Of a stretch of DNA of 64,000 nucleotides, positions 56,731 through 64,000 are shown piece by piece (position 1 is the first letter of the stretch; every line of letters begins with the position of its first letter). The stretch covers positions 43,845 through 107,844 of the forward strand of contig NCHB01000003.1 of NCBI GenBank assembly GCA_002281755.1, in the 5' to 3' direction. The stretch comes from Sulfurovum sp. 16-42-52. GTDB taxonomy: Bacteria > Campylobacterota > Campylobacteria > Campylobacterales > Sulfurovaceae. The notes beneath the pieces were generated by a model. That model was not told where the DNA came from. It did no database searches and saw only the letters and a list, made by a program, of their open reading frames with translations. The position numbers were made by a program, and so were the translations under genes.

Positions 56731-57404
56731 TCAGTTTGGAGCATTTAGGCAAAACCTATGGTGCGGGAGAGATGAAAACGGAGGTTTTAAAAGATATCAA
56801 CCTTCACATAGACAAGGGAGAGTTTGTTGCCATCATGGGTCCAAGCGGAAGCGGCAAATCGACACTGATGAATATTATCGGATGTTTAGACAGGCCAAGT
56901 GCAGGCAAATATTTTTTTGAAGAGACAGCCATCGATCAACTCAACAGTGATCAACGGGCACTTTTTAGAAGGTACAAACTGGGTTTTATCTTTCAGGGCT
57001 ACAATCTACTCAAGAAAACTTCAGCAGTCGAAAATGTTCAAATGCCGCTAGTCTATCAGGGTATCACTCCTAAAAAGAGGCGTTTACTTGCCTATGAAGC
57101 GCTTAAAAGTGTAGGGCTTGAAGCGTATATCGAGCGTGATTCAAGCCAACTTAGCGGAGGGCAGCAGCAACGAGTGGCTATAGCAAGAGCCATTGTAACC
57201 AATCCAAGTCTGCTTCTGGCCGATGAGCCAACCGGAAATCTGGACACAAAAAAGAGTCATGAAATCATGATGCTTTTGAGTGATTTCCATGCAAAAGGCA
57301 GCACCATTATCATGGTCACGCATGAAGAAGAGATGGCGCAGTACGCTTCACGTATCATCCATCTAAGAGATGGTGAAGTAGAAAGGATAGAAGATGTTCG
57401 TTAA
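56727..57404 (+). CDS. MacB/LolD-type ABC transporter ATPase
   Basis: A 225-residue nucleotide-binding subunit: Walker [10 protein letters not shown], signature [15 protein letters not shown], Walker [13 protein letters not shown] and H-loop MVTHEEEMA. In E. coli MacB this domain is fused to the permease; here the two are separate proteins. Overlaps the permease start by 11 bases. Confidence 0.95.
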   Translation: MISLEHLGKTYGAGEMKTEVLKDINLHIDKGEFVAIMGPSGSGKSTLMNIIGCLDRPSAGKYFFEETAIDQLNSDQRALFRRYKLGFIFQGYNLLKKTSAVENVQMPLVYQGITPKKRRLLAYEALKSVGLEAYIERDSSQLSGGQQQRVAIARAIVTNPSLLLADEPTGNLDTKKSHEIMMLLSDFHAKGSTIIMVTHEEEMAQYASRIIHLRDGEVERIEDVR

Positions 57405-58605
57405 TGCCTTGTTTTTGGCATTGAGTGAGATTCGGCGTAACCTGATGCGTTCAGTGTTGACCATGATCGGTATTGTCATCGGTATCGCTTCGGTGATTGC
57501 GATGGTGAACATTGGCAAGGGTGCGAGTGCATCGGTCACTGAAAGTGTCAGTAAACTAGGGAGCCGTTCTCTTTTTATCGTTCCGGGACAGGCAAAAGGG
57601 ATGGGAGGACAATCCACGACAGCGACTCCTTTTGAACTCAAAGATATAGAGGTGCTAAAAAATACGATTTTTTCACTCGAAGCAGTCAGTGGCGTTGAAA
57701 ATACCACACTCACCGTGCTGTATGCCGATAAAAATTACCATACAAGCATCAGAGGGGTGGAAAATGACTATCTTGTTATACAGGACTGGCAGATAGAAAA
57801 GGGCAGGGCTTTTGAAAAAAGTGAGCTTAGGTCAGGTCAGAGTGTTTGCATTGTAGGAAAAACAGTGATCAATAAGCTTTTTGACACAGGAATCAATCCC
57901 ATAGGGGAAAAGATACGTTTAGAGCATTTTTCCTGTGAAGTGATAGGCATACTCAAGGAGAAAGGAGCCAATACCTTTGGGATGGATCAGGATGATGCGG
58001 TATTGGTACCGCTTAAAATGTTTCAGCGACGCATCAGCGGTTCCAATACCATACACACCATCATGTCATCGGTTAAAAAGGGCATACCTCTCGAAGAGGC
58101 GACGATACAAATAAGACGCATCATGCGTGAACAGCGTTCCCTCTCTAAAGAAGATGAGGATGATTTTTCTATCTTTACTATGCAGGCATTGCTCAGTACC
58201 ATTTCAGGGATTACACAGATGCTGACCGTGATGCTGGGATTTGTAGCAGCCATCTCTTTGGTGGTCGGAGGGATTGGTATTATGAATATCATGCTGGTAT
58301 CAGTGACTGAGCGTACCAGAGAGATCGGCATACGTCTTGCCATCGGAGCGACTGCAGATGATATCTTGACACAATTTCTTATTGAGTCGATTGTCCTTTC
58401 TGCATTGGGTGGGATAGTGGGCATACTTTTGGGTCTGATTATTTCATGGGCAGTGTCTAGGGTGATGGAGATTGCGTTTATCGTAGATTCATTGACAATC
58501 AGTGTGGCACTTGTGGTTTCTATGGGAATTGGTATTTTGTTTGGCTTTATTCCTGCACGCAAGGCAGCAGAGAAAAATCCTATTGAGGCATTGCGATATG
58601 AATAA
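57394..58605 (+). CDS. MacB-type (FtsX/type VII ABC) permease
   Basis: A 403-residue permease. An N-terminal membrane helix (MIGIVIGIASVIAMVN) is followed by a large periplasmic domain (about 55-270) and three C-terminal helices, including IGIMNIMLVSVTERTREIGIRLAIGA, which is the FtsX-family coupling region, ending in KAAEKNPIEALRYE. With the adaptor it forms a mechanotransmission exporter for peptides, lipoproteins or drugs; the substrate is unknown. Confidence 0.95.
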   Translation: MFVNALFLALSEIRRNLMRSVLTMIGIVIGIASVIAMVNIGKGASASVTESVSKLGSRSLFIVPGQAKGMGGQSTTATPFELKDIEVLKNTIFSLEAVSGVENTTLTVLYADKNYHTSIRGVENDYLVIQDWQIEKGRAFEKSELRSGQSVCIVGKTVINKLFDTGINPIGEKIRLEHFSCEVIGILKEKGANTFGMDQDDAVLVPLKMFQRRISGSNTIHTIMSSVKKGIPLEEATIQIRRIMREQRSLSKEDEDDFSIFTMQALLSTISGITQMLTVMLGFVAAISLVVGGIGIMNIMLVSVTERTREIGIRLAIGATADDILTQFLIESIVLSALGGIVGILLGLIISWAVSRVMEIAFIVDSLTISVALVVSMGIGILFGFIPARKAAEKNPIEALRYE

Positions 58606-58632
58606 GTTTTCTAAGAGCCTATAAAAACTCGA

Positions 58633-58638
58633 TATAAT
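58633..58638 (+). promoter_or_regulatory. -10 box TATAAT before the DUF4389-ktrBA unit
   Basis: A perfect TATAAT 24 bases upstream of the DUF4389 gene, in the 56-base gap after the permease; SD AAAGAGGAA. Confidence 0.6.
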
Positions 58639-58661
58639 AAACAAAAAAAGAGGAACGTAAA

Positions 58662-58931
58662 ATGGAAGAATTTGAGATGATTGAGCGTGAAAAAGGTATA
58701 TCAAGGGTACTTTTTACCCTTTTGTATCTGATTATCGGTAGAGTGATTGCTATGGTCATTTTTGTGATAGCGATTACACAGTTTATCTACCTTTGGGTAT
58801 CGGGTGAACCCAATGATAAAATTTTAGAATTTAGCGGGCGTTTGTCAGAGTACTCCAAACAGATCGTTGCTTATGTCAGCTTCAATACCGATGAGAAGCC
58901 ATGGCCTGTGGGTGATTGGCCAACGGTTTAA
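58662..58931 (+). CDS. DUF4389 membrane protein
   Basis: An 89-residue protein with one or two hydrophobic segments (about 15-46). The C-terminal motif SFNTDEKPWPVGDWP matches the DUF4389 family end (FNSDEKPFPFSDWP-like). Function unknown. It precedes the potassium uptake genes by 15 bases and may be co-transcribed with them. Confidence 0.8.
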   Translation: MEEFEMIEREKGISRVLFTLLYLIIGRVIAMVIFVIAITQFIYLWVSGEPNDKILEFSGRLSEYSKQIVAYVSFNTDEKPWPVGDWPTV

Positions 58932-58946
58932 ACTCAAGACATCAGC

Positions 58947-60269
58947 GTGCATACTTCAGAAATAAAACTGATTGTTTACAGTTTTCTTGGTTTGATTCTT
59001 GTTGGAACTTTTCTTCTTATGATGCCCTTTGCGCATCATGGTACATTGGCGTTTATGGATGCGCTGTTTACCTCCACTTCAGCAGTGTGTGTGACGGGTT
59101 TGATAGTCAAAGATACCCCTGTGGATTTTACGCCTTTGGGTCAACTGATTATCATGGTATTGATCCAAATCGGTGGGCTGGGGTATATGACCGCAGTGAC
59201 GTTCTTAGCCGTGATGCGACGCCAGAAAATCGGACACCGTGACCGCATGATACTCCAAGAGTCTCTCAACCACCCCGGAGTGAACGGATTGGTACGGTTT
59301 TTAAAAATTGTGTTTACCTTCATCTTGGTGATTGAAATCGTCGGTATGCTTGTTTTGACGCTTCGTTTTTGGGCAGATATGCCACTCTTTAAAGCAGCTT
59401 GGTATGGTATGTTTCATGCCATATCAGCGTTCAATAACGCTGGATTTTCACTGTTTAGCGATAATCTGATGGGATATCGCGGAGATTTGGTGATTAACCT
59501 TACGATACCGATGCTTATCATCTTGGGTGGTTTAGGGTATCTTGTCTTAACCGAACTCTATCACTATCAGAAAAAAGAGATATTTCGTCTCTCCACCCAT
59601 ACTAAAATCGTGTTGTGGATGTCACTGTTTCTGATACTTGCAGGCATGGCACTGCTTTTGTCACTGGAATGGAGCAATGCCTTCAAAGCGTACTCCTTGG
59701 GTGAAAAGTTGTTAGTAGCATGGTTTGCCTCTGTCAATTACCGAACGGCGGGATTTAACTCCATTGATCTTTCAACACTCAGTGATGCCAATCTTTTTTT
59801 CTCCACTTTTTTTATGATGACAGGCGGCGCACCGGGAGGAACAGCGGGAGGTATCAAGATCACAGCGGTTGCTTTGGCACTCATTGGGGTGTGGTACACA
59901 CTCAGGGGTGATACACATATGCATATTTTTAAACGTTCCATCCCCCAATATCAGGTCAACAAAGCGTATGCGATTATTTTTATCGCGACAGCGTATGTGG
60001 CTGCATCCACGGTTTTTTTGAGCGAAATTGAACGTTTGCCTTTTTTGAGAACCCTGTTTGAGACCTGTTCAGCGTTTGGTACCGTGGGACTTTCTACAGG
60101 CAATGGCGGTGTGCTGAGTTATTCTGCGCTCTTTAGTGATTTTGGAAAGTTCAATATTATTGTGTTGATGTTTATGGGACGTATCGGTGTATTTGCCTTT
60201 ACGCTCATTATAGTCGGTAAAGCGGTGCAGAGCCGTATCAAGTATTCAGAAGGAAAGGTTGTATTATGA
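58947..60269 (+). CDS. KtrB/TrkH-family potassium channel-forming subunit
   Basis: A 440-residue membrane subunit with four MPM repeats. The selectivity-filter segments are visible: TSTSAVCVTGLI, SAFNNAGFSLF, NYRTAGFNSID and SAFGTVGLSTG. Starts with GTG at 58947, with only a weak SD (CAAGA). The length suits KtrB rather than the longer TrkH. Coupled to the RCK subunit gene by ATGA. Confidence 0.92.
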   Translation: MHTSEIKLIVYSFLGLILVGTFLLMMPFAHHGTLAFMDALFTSTSAVCVTGLIVKDTPVDFTPLGQLIIMVLIQIGGLGYMTAVTFLAVMRRQKIGHRDRMILQESLNHPGVNGLVRFLKIVFTFILVIEIVGMLVLTLRFWADMPLFKAAWYGMFHAISAFNNAGFSLFSDNLMGYRGDLVINLTIPMLIILGGLGYLVLTELYHYQKKEIFRLSTHTKIVLWMSLFLILAGMALLLSLEWSNAFKAYSLGEKLLVAWFASVNYRTAGFNSIDLSTLSDANLFFSTFFMMTGGAPGGTAGGIKITAVALALIGVWYTLRGDTHMHIFKRSIPQYQVNKAYAIIFIATAYVAASTVFLSEIERLPFLRTLFETCSAFGTVGLSTGNGGVLSYSALFSDFGKFNIIVLMFMGRIGVFAFTLIIVGKAVQSRIKYSEGKVVL

Positions 60270-60916
60270 ACAGTTTTGCTGTGATTGGATTGGGAAAGTT
60301 CGGGTTTCATGTTGCCAAAGGATTGGCACAACAAGGCATTAGCGTGATTGCTGTGGATCAAAATGAGGAACAGGTTCGGGAGATTAACGAATTTGTTCAG
60401 GATGCAGTTATGCTCGATTCAACGGATATTCGTGCCCTACGTGAAGCAGGTATCGCCAATGTCGATACGGCGATTGTGAGTATAGGGGAAAACATTGAAG
60501 CCAGTATCCTGACGGTGATGGCACTGAAAGAGTTGGGGGTTGAAACCGTGGTAGCCAAAGCGATTACGATGGTGCATGGTCAGATTTTGTCTAAATTGGG
60601 TGCAGCAAAGGTGATCTACCCAGAGATGGAGTCAGCCAAAAAACTGGTAAAAAAAATGGTGCAAAATATGCTGTATGAAACCATAGATCTCTCTGTATCA
60701 ATGAAGATAGCCAAACTGAAAGTGCCTTCATTTTGGGTAGGTGAATCCATCCTCTCTTCACGATTTGAATCAAAATTTAAAGTCAAACCCATTGCTTTCA
60801 AACATCAAGGCACATGGTGTACTTCCTTTGAAGAAGATGCAGTACTCGAAAAAGAGGATCTTTTGGTGGTCATTGGAGACAGTGCCCATATTGAAGCGTT
60901 AAGTCAAAAAATCTAA
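60266..60916 (+). CDS. KtrA/TrkA-family potassium uptake regulatory subunit
   Basis: A 216-residue cytoplasmic RCK protein forming the octameric gating ring under KtrB. RCK_N has FAVIGLGKFGFHVAKGL with the nucleotide-binding GxGxxG, and Asp in VAVDQNEE. The RCK_C domain covers about 135-216. The single RCK copy supports the Ktr type. Confidence 0.93.
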   Translation: MNSFAVIGLGKFGFHVAKGLAQQGISVIAVDQNEEQVREINEFVQDAVMLDSTDIRALREAGIANVDTAIVSIGENIEASILTVMALKELGVETVVAKAITMVHGQILSKLGAAKVIYPEMESAKKLVKKMVQNMLYETIDLSVSMKIAKLKVPSFWVGESILSSRFESKFKVKPIAFKHQGTWCTSFEEDAVLEKEDLLVVIGDSAHIEALSQKI

Positions 60917-60937
60917 GGGTTTTACCAAGGAAAAAGT

Positions 60938-61258
60938 ATGCAGCACTACAGCGATGAAAAAAACCAAGCAGGCATGCGTGTACTGTTTATGATAGCCCAA
61001 ATGATGGTGCTTGCTGTCGTGTACATCATTGTCTATACGTCTTTCATTGCGGTAGGGTATGCCATTAGGGAGTATGGAGTCAGCCCAGCGATGTATATTC
61101 CCGTTCTTGCAGTGTTGTTTCTCTTTCCTGTGTTGCTTTATAAGTACAGGCAGATGTTTAACGCAGGAAAGATGCTGGGCGCATTTGTCTGGATGATGGC
61201 AACGGCTTCACTGCTGATAGTACTCTTGTATGTGTACGTTGCTCAACTCATACCATAA
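60938..61258 (+). CDS. Hypothetical three-helix membrane protein
   Basis: A 106-residue protein with three hydrophobic helices (about 14-40, 52-68 and 80-102) and a short polar N-terminus. Family not recognised. SD AAGGAA. It follows the KtrA gene by 21 bases and may belong to the same transcript. Confidence 0.75.
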   Translation: MQHYSDEKNQAGMRVLFMIAQMMVLAVVYIIVYTSFIAVGYAIREYGVSPAMYIPVLAVLFLFPVLLYKYRQMFNAGKMLGAFVWMMATASLLIVLLYVYVAQLIP

Positions 61259-61274
61259 GTCTGTGAGAACACTA

Positions 61275-61967
61275 TTACAGTGTTCTCACATCCAAAAAGC
61301 TTCCACTTTCATGCTGTAGCAGTGTCGGAAAAATGGCGATGAGATTTTTCGCTGCACCCAAGGGGGTTTGTATGGAGCCCTCTTTGAGTTTTTTGGCTGA
61401 AGGAAAGAGTCTCCCATCTACCTTCTCAACGATATGTTGCACCATAGGTGTATCGATGACACCAGGGGCAAGTGATGTGAAGTGAATCTCAGGCATCTCT
61501 TTGGCATAGATACTCAAAAGCATATTGAGGCTGGTTTTTGAGAGTGCGTAGGTACCCCAGCCTTTCATGCCTGCCACCGAAGCACCTGAACTAATGCCAA
61601 TGATTTGCTTCACAAAAGCATGAGAATACAAAAGATCAATAAGCTCTTTGTTTGCCCAGACGTTGATTTCCATCACCGCTTTGATATCTGCCAGATCAGT
61701 CTGGTTGAGTGTTTGTATCTCACCTAAGACACCTGCGTTGAGTATGACAAGGTCAAAAGAGCGTTTTTCTACAAACTCCTGCAGAGTAGCCTGAAGTACA
61801 AAGGTTTGGCTCAGATCATACGGAAAAAAGAAGAAATGCGGATAGGTTTGAAATTTGTTCGGTGCGGATTTGCCTATGGCATAGACAGTGTCCCCTCTTT
61901 CCAGGTAGGTTTTTGCCAACGCTTCACCCAGTCCGGAGCTTACGCCTGTTATCAGTATGGTTTGCAT
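61275..61967 (-). CDS. Short-chain dehydrogenase/reductase
   Basis: A 230-residue classical SDR: cofactor motif ITGVSSGLGEAL, LNAG near residue 80, catalytic Ser in ISSGAS and YxxxK in TYALSKTSL. Substrate unknown. Two adjacent ATG codons (61970 and 61967) exist; the second is chosen because AAAGGAG then lies six bases upstream. Divergent from the 80-residue gene across a palindromic promoter region. Confidence 0.88.
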   Translation of the reverse strand: MQTILITGVSSGLGEALAKTYLERGDTVYAIGKSAPNKFQTYPHFFFFPYDLSQTFVLQATLQEFVEKRSFDLVILNAGVLGEIQTLNQTDLADIKAVMEINVWANKELIDLLYSHAFVKQIIGISSGASVAGMKGWGTYALSKTSLNMLLSIYAKEMPEIHFTSLAPGVIDTPMVQHIVEKVDGRLFPSAKKLKEGSIQTPLGAAKNLIAIFPTLLQHESGSFLDVRTL

Positions 61968-62003
61968 CATCCGCTCCTTTATAATACATTTGTTCTGTCT
62001 GTA

Positions 62004-62019
62004 TGTTATAATTATAACA
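62004..62019. promoter_or_regulatory. Perfect 16-bp palindrome in a divergent promoter
   Basis: TGTTATAA-TTATAACA is a perfect inverted repeat without spacer. It contains a TATAAT on each strand, so it overlaps the -10 boxes of both the SDR gene (minus) and the gene at 62070 (plus). This is the shape of a dimeric regulator's operator, though two facing A/T-rich -10 boxes could also create it. Confidence 0.55.
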
Positions 62020-62069
62020 AAAAAAGAGCTGTCTTGCGCGAGCGGGATAGTATAAATGCAAGGATAAGT

Positions 62070-62312
62070 ATGAGCAGCAAAGAGGTAAAAACTTTAGATG
62101 AGCGTATCGAACGTATCTATAAAATGGCTCAGGAACATTTTGGAGAAGTGCGTTTTGTGGGCATCAAAAAACACACCAAAATAGGATGGGTCGCCAAAAT
62201 ACAGTTTGATGAGTTTGAGTCGCTTGTGGCTGAGGGTGAAGATGCTGAAGATGCTTTGAAAAACCTTCGTAAAAGACTGTCCAAAATCATTGACCGCTAC
62301 AATATGGTGTAG
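62070..62312 (+). CDS. Hypothetical protein, 80 residues
   Basis: A small soluble protein, MSSKEVKTLDERIERIYK at the start, an alpha-beta-beta-alpha-like pattern (VGIKKHTKIGWVAKIQF), and a Glu/Asp-rich C-terminal helix (EGEDAEDALKNLRKRLSKII). The length and layout loosely recall HicB/double-stranded-RNA-binding-like folds, without firm support. SD AAGGA. Three bases before aroK. The frame extends far upstream over the SDR gene without support. Confidence 0.7.
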   Translation: MSSKEVKTLDERIERIYKMAQEHFGEVRFVGIKKHTKIGWVAKIQFDEFESLVAEGEDAEDALKNLRKRLSKIIDRYNMV

Positions 62313-62315
62313 GTC

Positions 62316-62828
62316 TTGAAGAAAAATATTATCCTCATAGGGTTCATGGGTGTGGGCAAAGGCACCACCGCACGCGCTTTTGCCAAAAAATACAAAGTCT
62401 ACAACATCGACACCGATGATCTCATCGAGTCCAAAGAGAAAAAAGAGATCAAAAAAATCTTTGAAAAACGCGGTGAAGACTACTTTCGAAAAAAAGAGCA
62501 AGAGACAGCGGACTGGATAGAATCCTGCGTCAAAGGCACCCTTATCTCTTGCGGCGGCGGGTTTTACAAGGTGAAAAATCTTAAAAAACTGGGTACGGTC
62601 GTGTTGCTCGATGCTTCCTTTGAGTGGATCTATAATCGCCTTAAATCAGCAAAAAATGCTACAGTAAAACTCGAAAAACGTCCGCTTTTTGCAGATGAAG
62701 AAAAAGCAAGACAACTTTACAAAGAACGAGAAATTGCTTACAAAGAAGTAGCAGATGTGATTGTAGATGTCGAGCATTTGACACTCAAAGAACAGTTGGC
62801 TTACATCGCTAAGAAGTGTAAAGTTTAG
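62316..62828 (+). CDS. aroK: Shikimate kinase
   Basis: A 170-residue P-loop kinase forming shikimate 3-phosphate for chorismate, which also feeds MqnA. Walker A reads GFMGVGKGTT, then IDTDDLIE (Asp of the substrate site), FRKKEQE (Arg) and SCGGGF. Starts with TTG at 62316, three bases after the upstream stop, so translation is probably coupled. The lid region is rich in Lys but keeps an Arg-containing KRPLF. Confidence 0.9.
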   Translation: MKKNIILIGFMGVGKGTTARAFAKKYKVYNIDTDDLIESKEKKEIKKIFEKRGEDYFRKKEQETADWIESCVKGTLISCGGGFYKVKNLKKLGTVVLLDASFEWIYNRLKSAKNATVKLEKRPLFADEEKARQLYKEREIAYKEVADVIVDVEHLTLKEQLAYIAKKCKV

Positions 62829-62977
62829 CTCTTCTCTTTGTTTAGCTTTAAGTATTTTACTTTAGAGTGTTGCGTTGTTATTTCCTTTCTTGGAAAAATA
62901 AAACAATGGTCGTCTCTATTTTTGAATTGCTTCGCTTACAGATTAGTATTTTCTATAGATTCCTTAAAGGAGTGTTG

Positions 62978-63919
62978 ATGGGCAAGGTAGCAATCATCGG
63001 AAGCGGTAATGTTGGCATCGGAGTGCTTGATGCTTTAGTACTTTTGGACATCGGACGCGAAATAGTGCTTTATAACAGAAATCTTGGTAAAGCACTTGGC
63101 GAAGTCTATGATGTTAGTGATGCCGTACCCCTGCTTAGTGGCAGTCAGAGCATAAATGCCACTCAGAGGCTTGAAGATCTCTATGATGCAGAGATTATTG
63201 TTATCACATCTGGAGCCAAACAAGAAGCAGGCGAGAGCAGACTTAATCTTATTGAGAAAAACAGCGTCATCATTTTAGAGCTCATCGAAGCGCTTGATCG
63301 TATCAACCCAAACGCCATTATCATCGTGGTGACAAACCCTGTAGATATCATGACACGCATTGCCATAGAACATTCAAAACGCCCACAGGAGCGGATCTTT
63401 GGAAGCGGTACAGTCCTTGACACATTGCGTTTGCGTGAAGAGCTTGGAATGAGGCTGGGTATAAATAGAAAAAATATTCATGCATTTGTCGTGGGGGAGC
63501 ATGGAGATAGTGAGTTTGTACTCTGGTCCGTGGCTACTGTTGGACCGATACTTTTAGAAAACTTCGGCATAGAAAACCTTGAAATGCTCAAAACAGAGGT
63601 GGAAGAGAAGGTGCGTAGACGTGCCTACTCCATCATAGAGAAAAAGGGCTTCACCAAACAAGCTATCGGTGTAGCAGTTGCAAAGCTCATCAAAGCCATT
63701 CTAGGTGATGAAAAACGCATTTTTACACTCTCTGCTCCACTCTCTAAGAGCTGTGCAAAACTCCAAAGTGATGTGGTACTCTCTCAGCCTTGTATTTTAG
63801 GAAAAGAGGGGATTGAAAGGGTTTTGATGCTTGACTGTAACATTGAGGAGTTTGATGCTCTCAAGCACTCTATAGCGGTGCTCAATGAAGCTTATACAAA
63901 CATATATAGTCACCCCTGA
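62978..63919 (+). CDS. ldh: L-lactate dehydrogenase-like 2-hydroxyacid dehydrogenase
   Basis: A 313-residue LDH/MDH-superfamily enzyme: NAD motif IIGSGNVGIGVLDAL, VTNPVDIMT, SGTVLDTLRLR, catalytic His in VVGEHGDSEF. The specificity loop reads SGAKQEAGESR, with Gln at the position that is Gln in lactate and Arg in malate dehydrogenases, so lactate/pyruvate is the predicted pair. The start at 62978 is set by AAAGGAG and the Rossmann motif; the frame continues upstream without support. The last 81 bases of the window hold nothing I recognise. Confidence 0.88.
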   Translation: MGKVAIIGSGNVGIGVLDALVLLDIGREIVLYNRNLGKALGEVYDVSDAVPLLSGSQSINATQRLEDLYDAEIIVITSGAKQEAGESRLNLIEKNSVIILELIEALDRINPNAIIIVVTNPVDIMTRIAIEHSKRPQERIFGSGTVLDTLRLREELGMRLGINRKNIHAFVVGEHGDSEFVLWSVATVGPILLENFGIENLEMLKTEVEEKVRRRAYSIIEKKGFTKQAIGVAVAKLIKAILGDEKRIFTLSAPLSKSCAKLQSDVVLSQPCILGKEGIERVLMLDCNIEEFDALKHSIAVLNEAYTNIYSHP

Positions 63920-64000
63920 AAAACCCACTCTCCAAACAAGCCAACTATTTTATACCACCAATATTACCACAATCTAAAAAGCATCAAGTATAAATCAGCA

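Noticed and set aside
61806..62069. N-terminal extension of the 80-residue gene to 168 residues
   Set aside because: The extension overlaps the SDR gene and its promoter palindrome; ATG 62070 has a proper SD.
62867..62977. 37-residue extension of the lactate dehydrogenase-like protein
   Set aside because: The Rossmann motif starts right after ATG 62978, which has AAAGGAG; the extension would include that SD.

Overview
The window looks like a chromosomal segment of a free-living Campylobacterota (epsilonproteobacterium), most likely close to Sulfurovum or Sulfurimonas; the genus is inference. The evidence is an N-glycosylation operon (pglB-C-D-E-F) collinear with and closely similar to that of Campylobacter, GltX1 of the Campylobacter/Helicobacter type, an MqnA of the futalosine menaquinone pathway, a SdhE-type SdhA/SdhB pair and merged rif and str ribosomal clusters. 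RpoB and RpoC are separate proteins, unlike the fused form of Helicobacter and Wolinella. Gene density is very high, many genes overlap by 1-4 bases, and I see no IS element, CRISPR array, rRNA or prophage.

Region by region. 1-8934: glycan operon with a left-truncated fusion of a glutamine amidotransferase to an N-acetyl-sugar amidotransferase, a GT4 glycosyltransferase, the oligosaccharyltransferase PglB, and PglC/D/E/F, which make and attach diacetylbacillosamine. 8942-17412: a secreted helix-hairpin-helix protein with a Lys-rich repeat tail, gltX1, mqnA, molybdenum-cofactor genes moaD-moaE-moeA, a self-cleaving CI/S24-type repressor, DUF309 and SagB-like proteins, and a minus-strand yaaA / small membrane protein / SUI1-like cluster. 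17501-35211: tRNA-Thr-Tyr-Gly-Thr-tuf in the ancient order also seen at E. coli thrU-tyrU-glyT-thrT-tufB, then rpmG-trnW-secE-nusG-rplKAJL-rpoBC and rpsL-rpsG-fusA. 35273-44616: mostly minus strand: a small CI-like DNA-binding protein, a degenerate GGDEF/EAL protein coupled to gyrB, tsaD, a RBBP9-like hydrolase, dxr, cdsA and rqcH. 44687-51261: leuC and a secreted protein on the plus strand facing purT, a hydroxyacid dehydrogenase, sdhA and sdhB. 51433-53315: a small accessory patch (DHFR-like protein, a likely TMEM175 channel remnant, a DUF347 membrane protein) and rpsU. 53504-63919: nnrDE, purN, a MacA/MacB-like tripartite exporter without its outer-membrane partner, a KtrB/KtrA potassium uptake operon, an SDR, aroK and an L-lactate-dehydrogenase-like gene.

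The most interesting unexplained signal is a conserved RNA-like element, AGC(T/A)TTAGTG(A/C)GAGGAATT followed at once by a hairpin and an AGGAG, found three times, each time directly in front of a ribosomal protein gene (rpmG, rplL, rpsU) on two strands and 31 kb apart. It looks like a shared translation-level or processing control element. Other points are a pair of paralogous CI-type DNA-binding domains aligning without gaps, three small ORFs missed by length cutoffs, an SdhB with an extra cluster cysteine paired with an SdhA lacking the FAD-linking histidine, and a perfect 16-bp palindrome lying on both -10 boxes of a divergent promoter.
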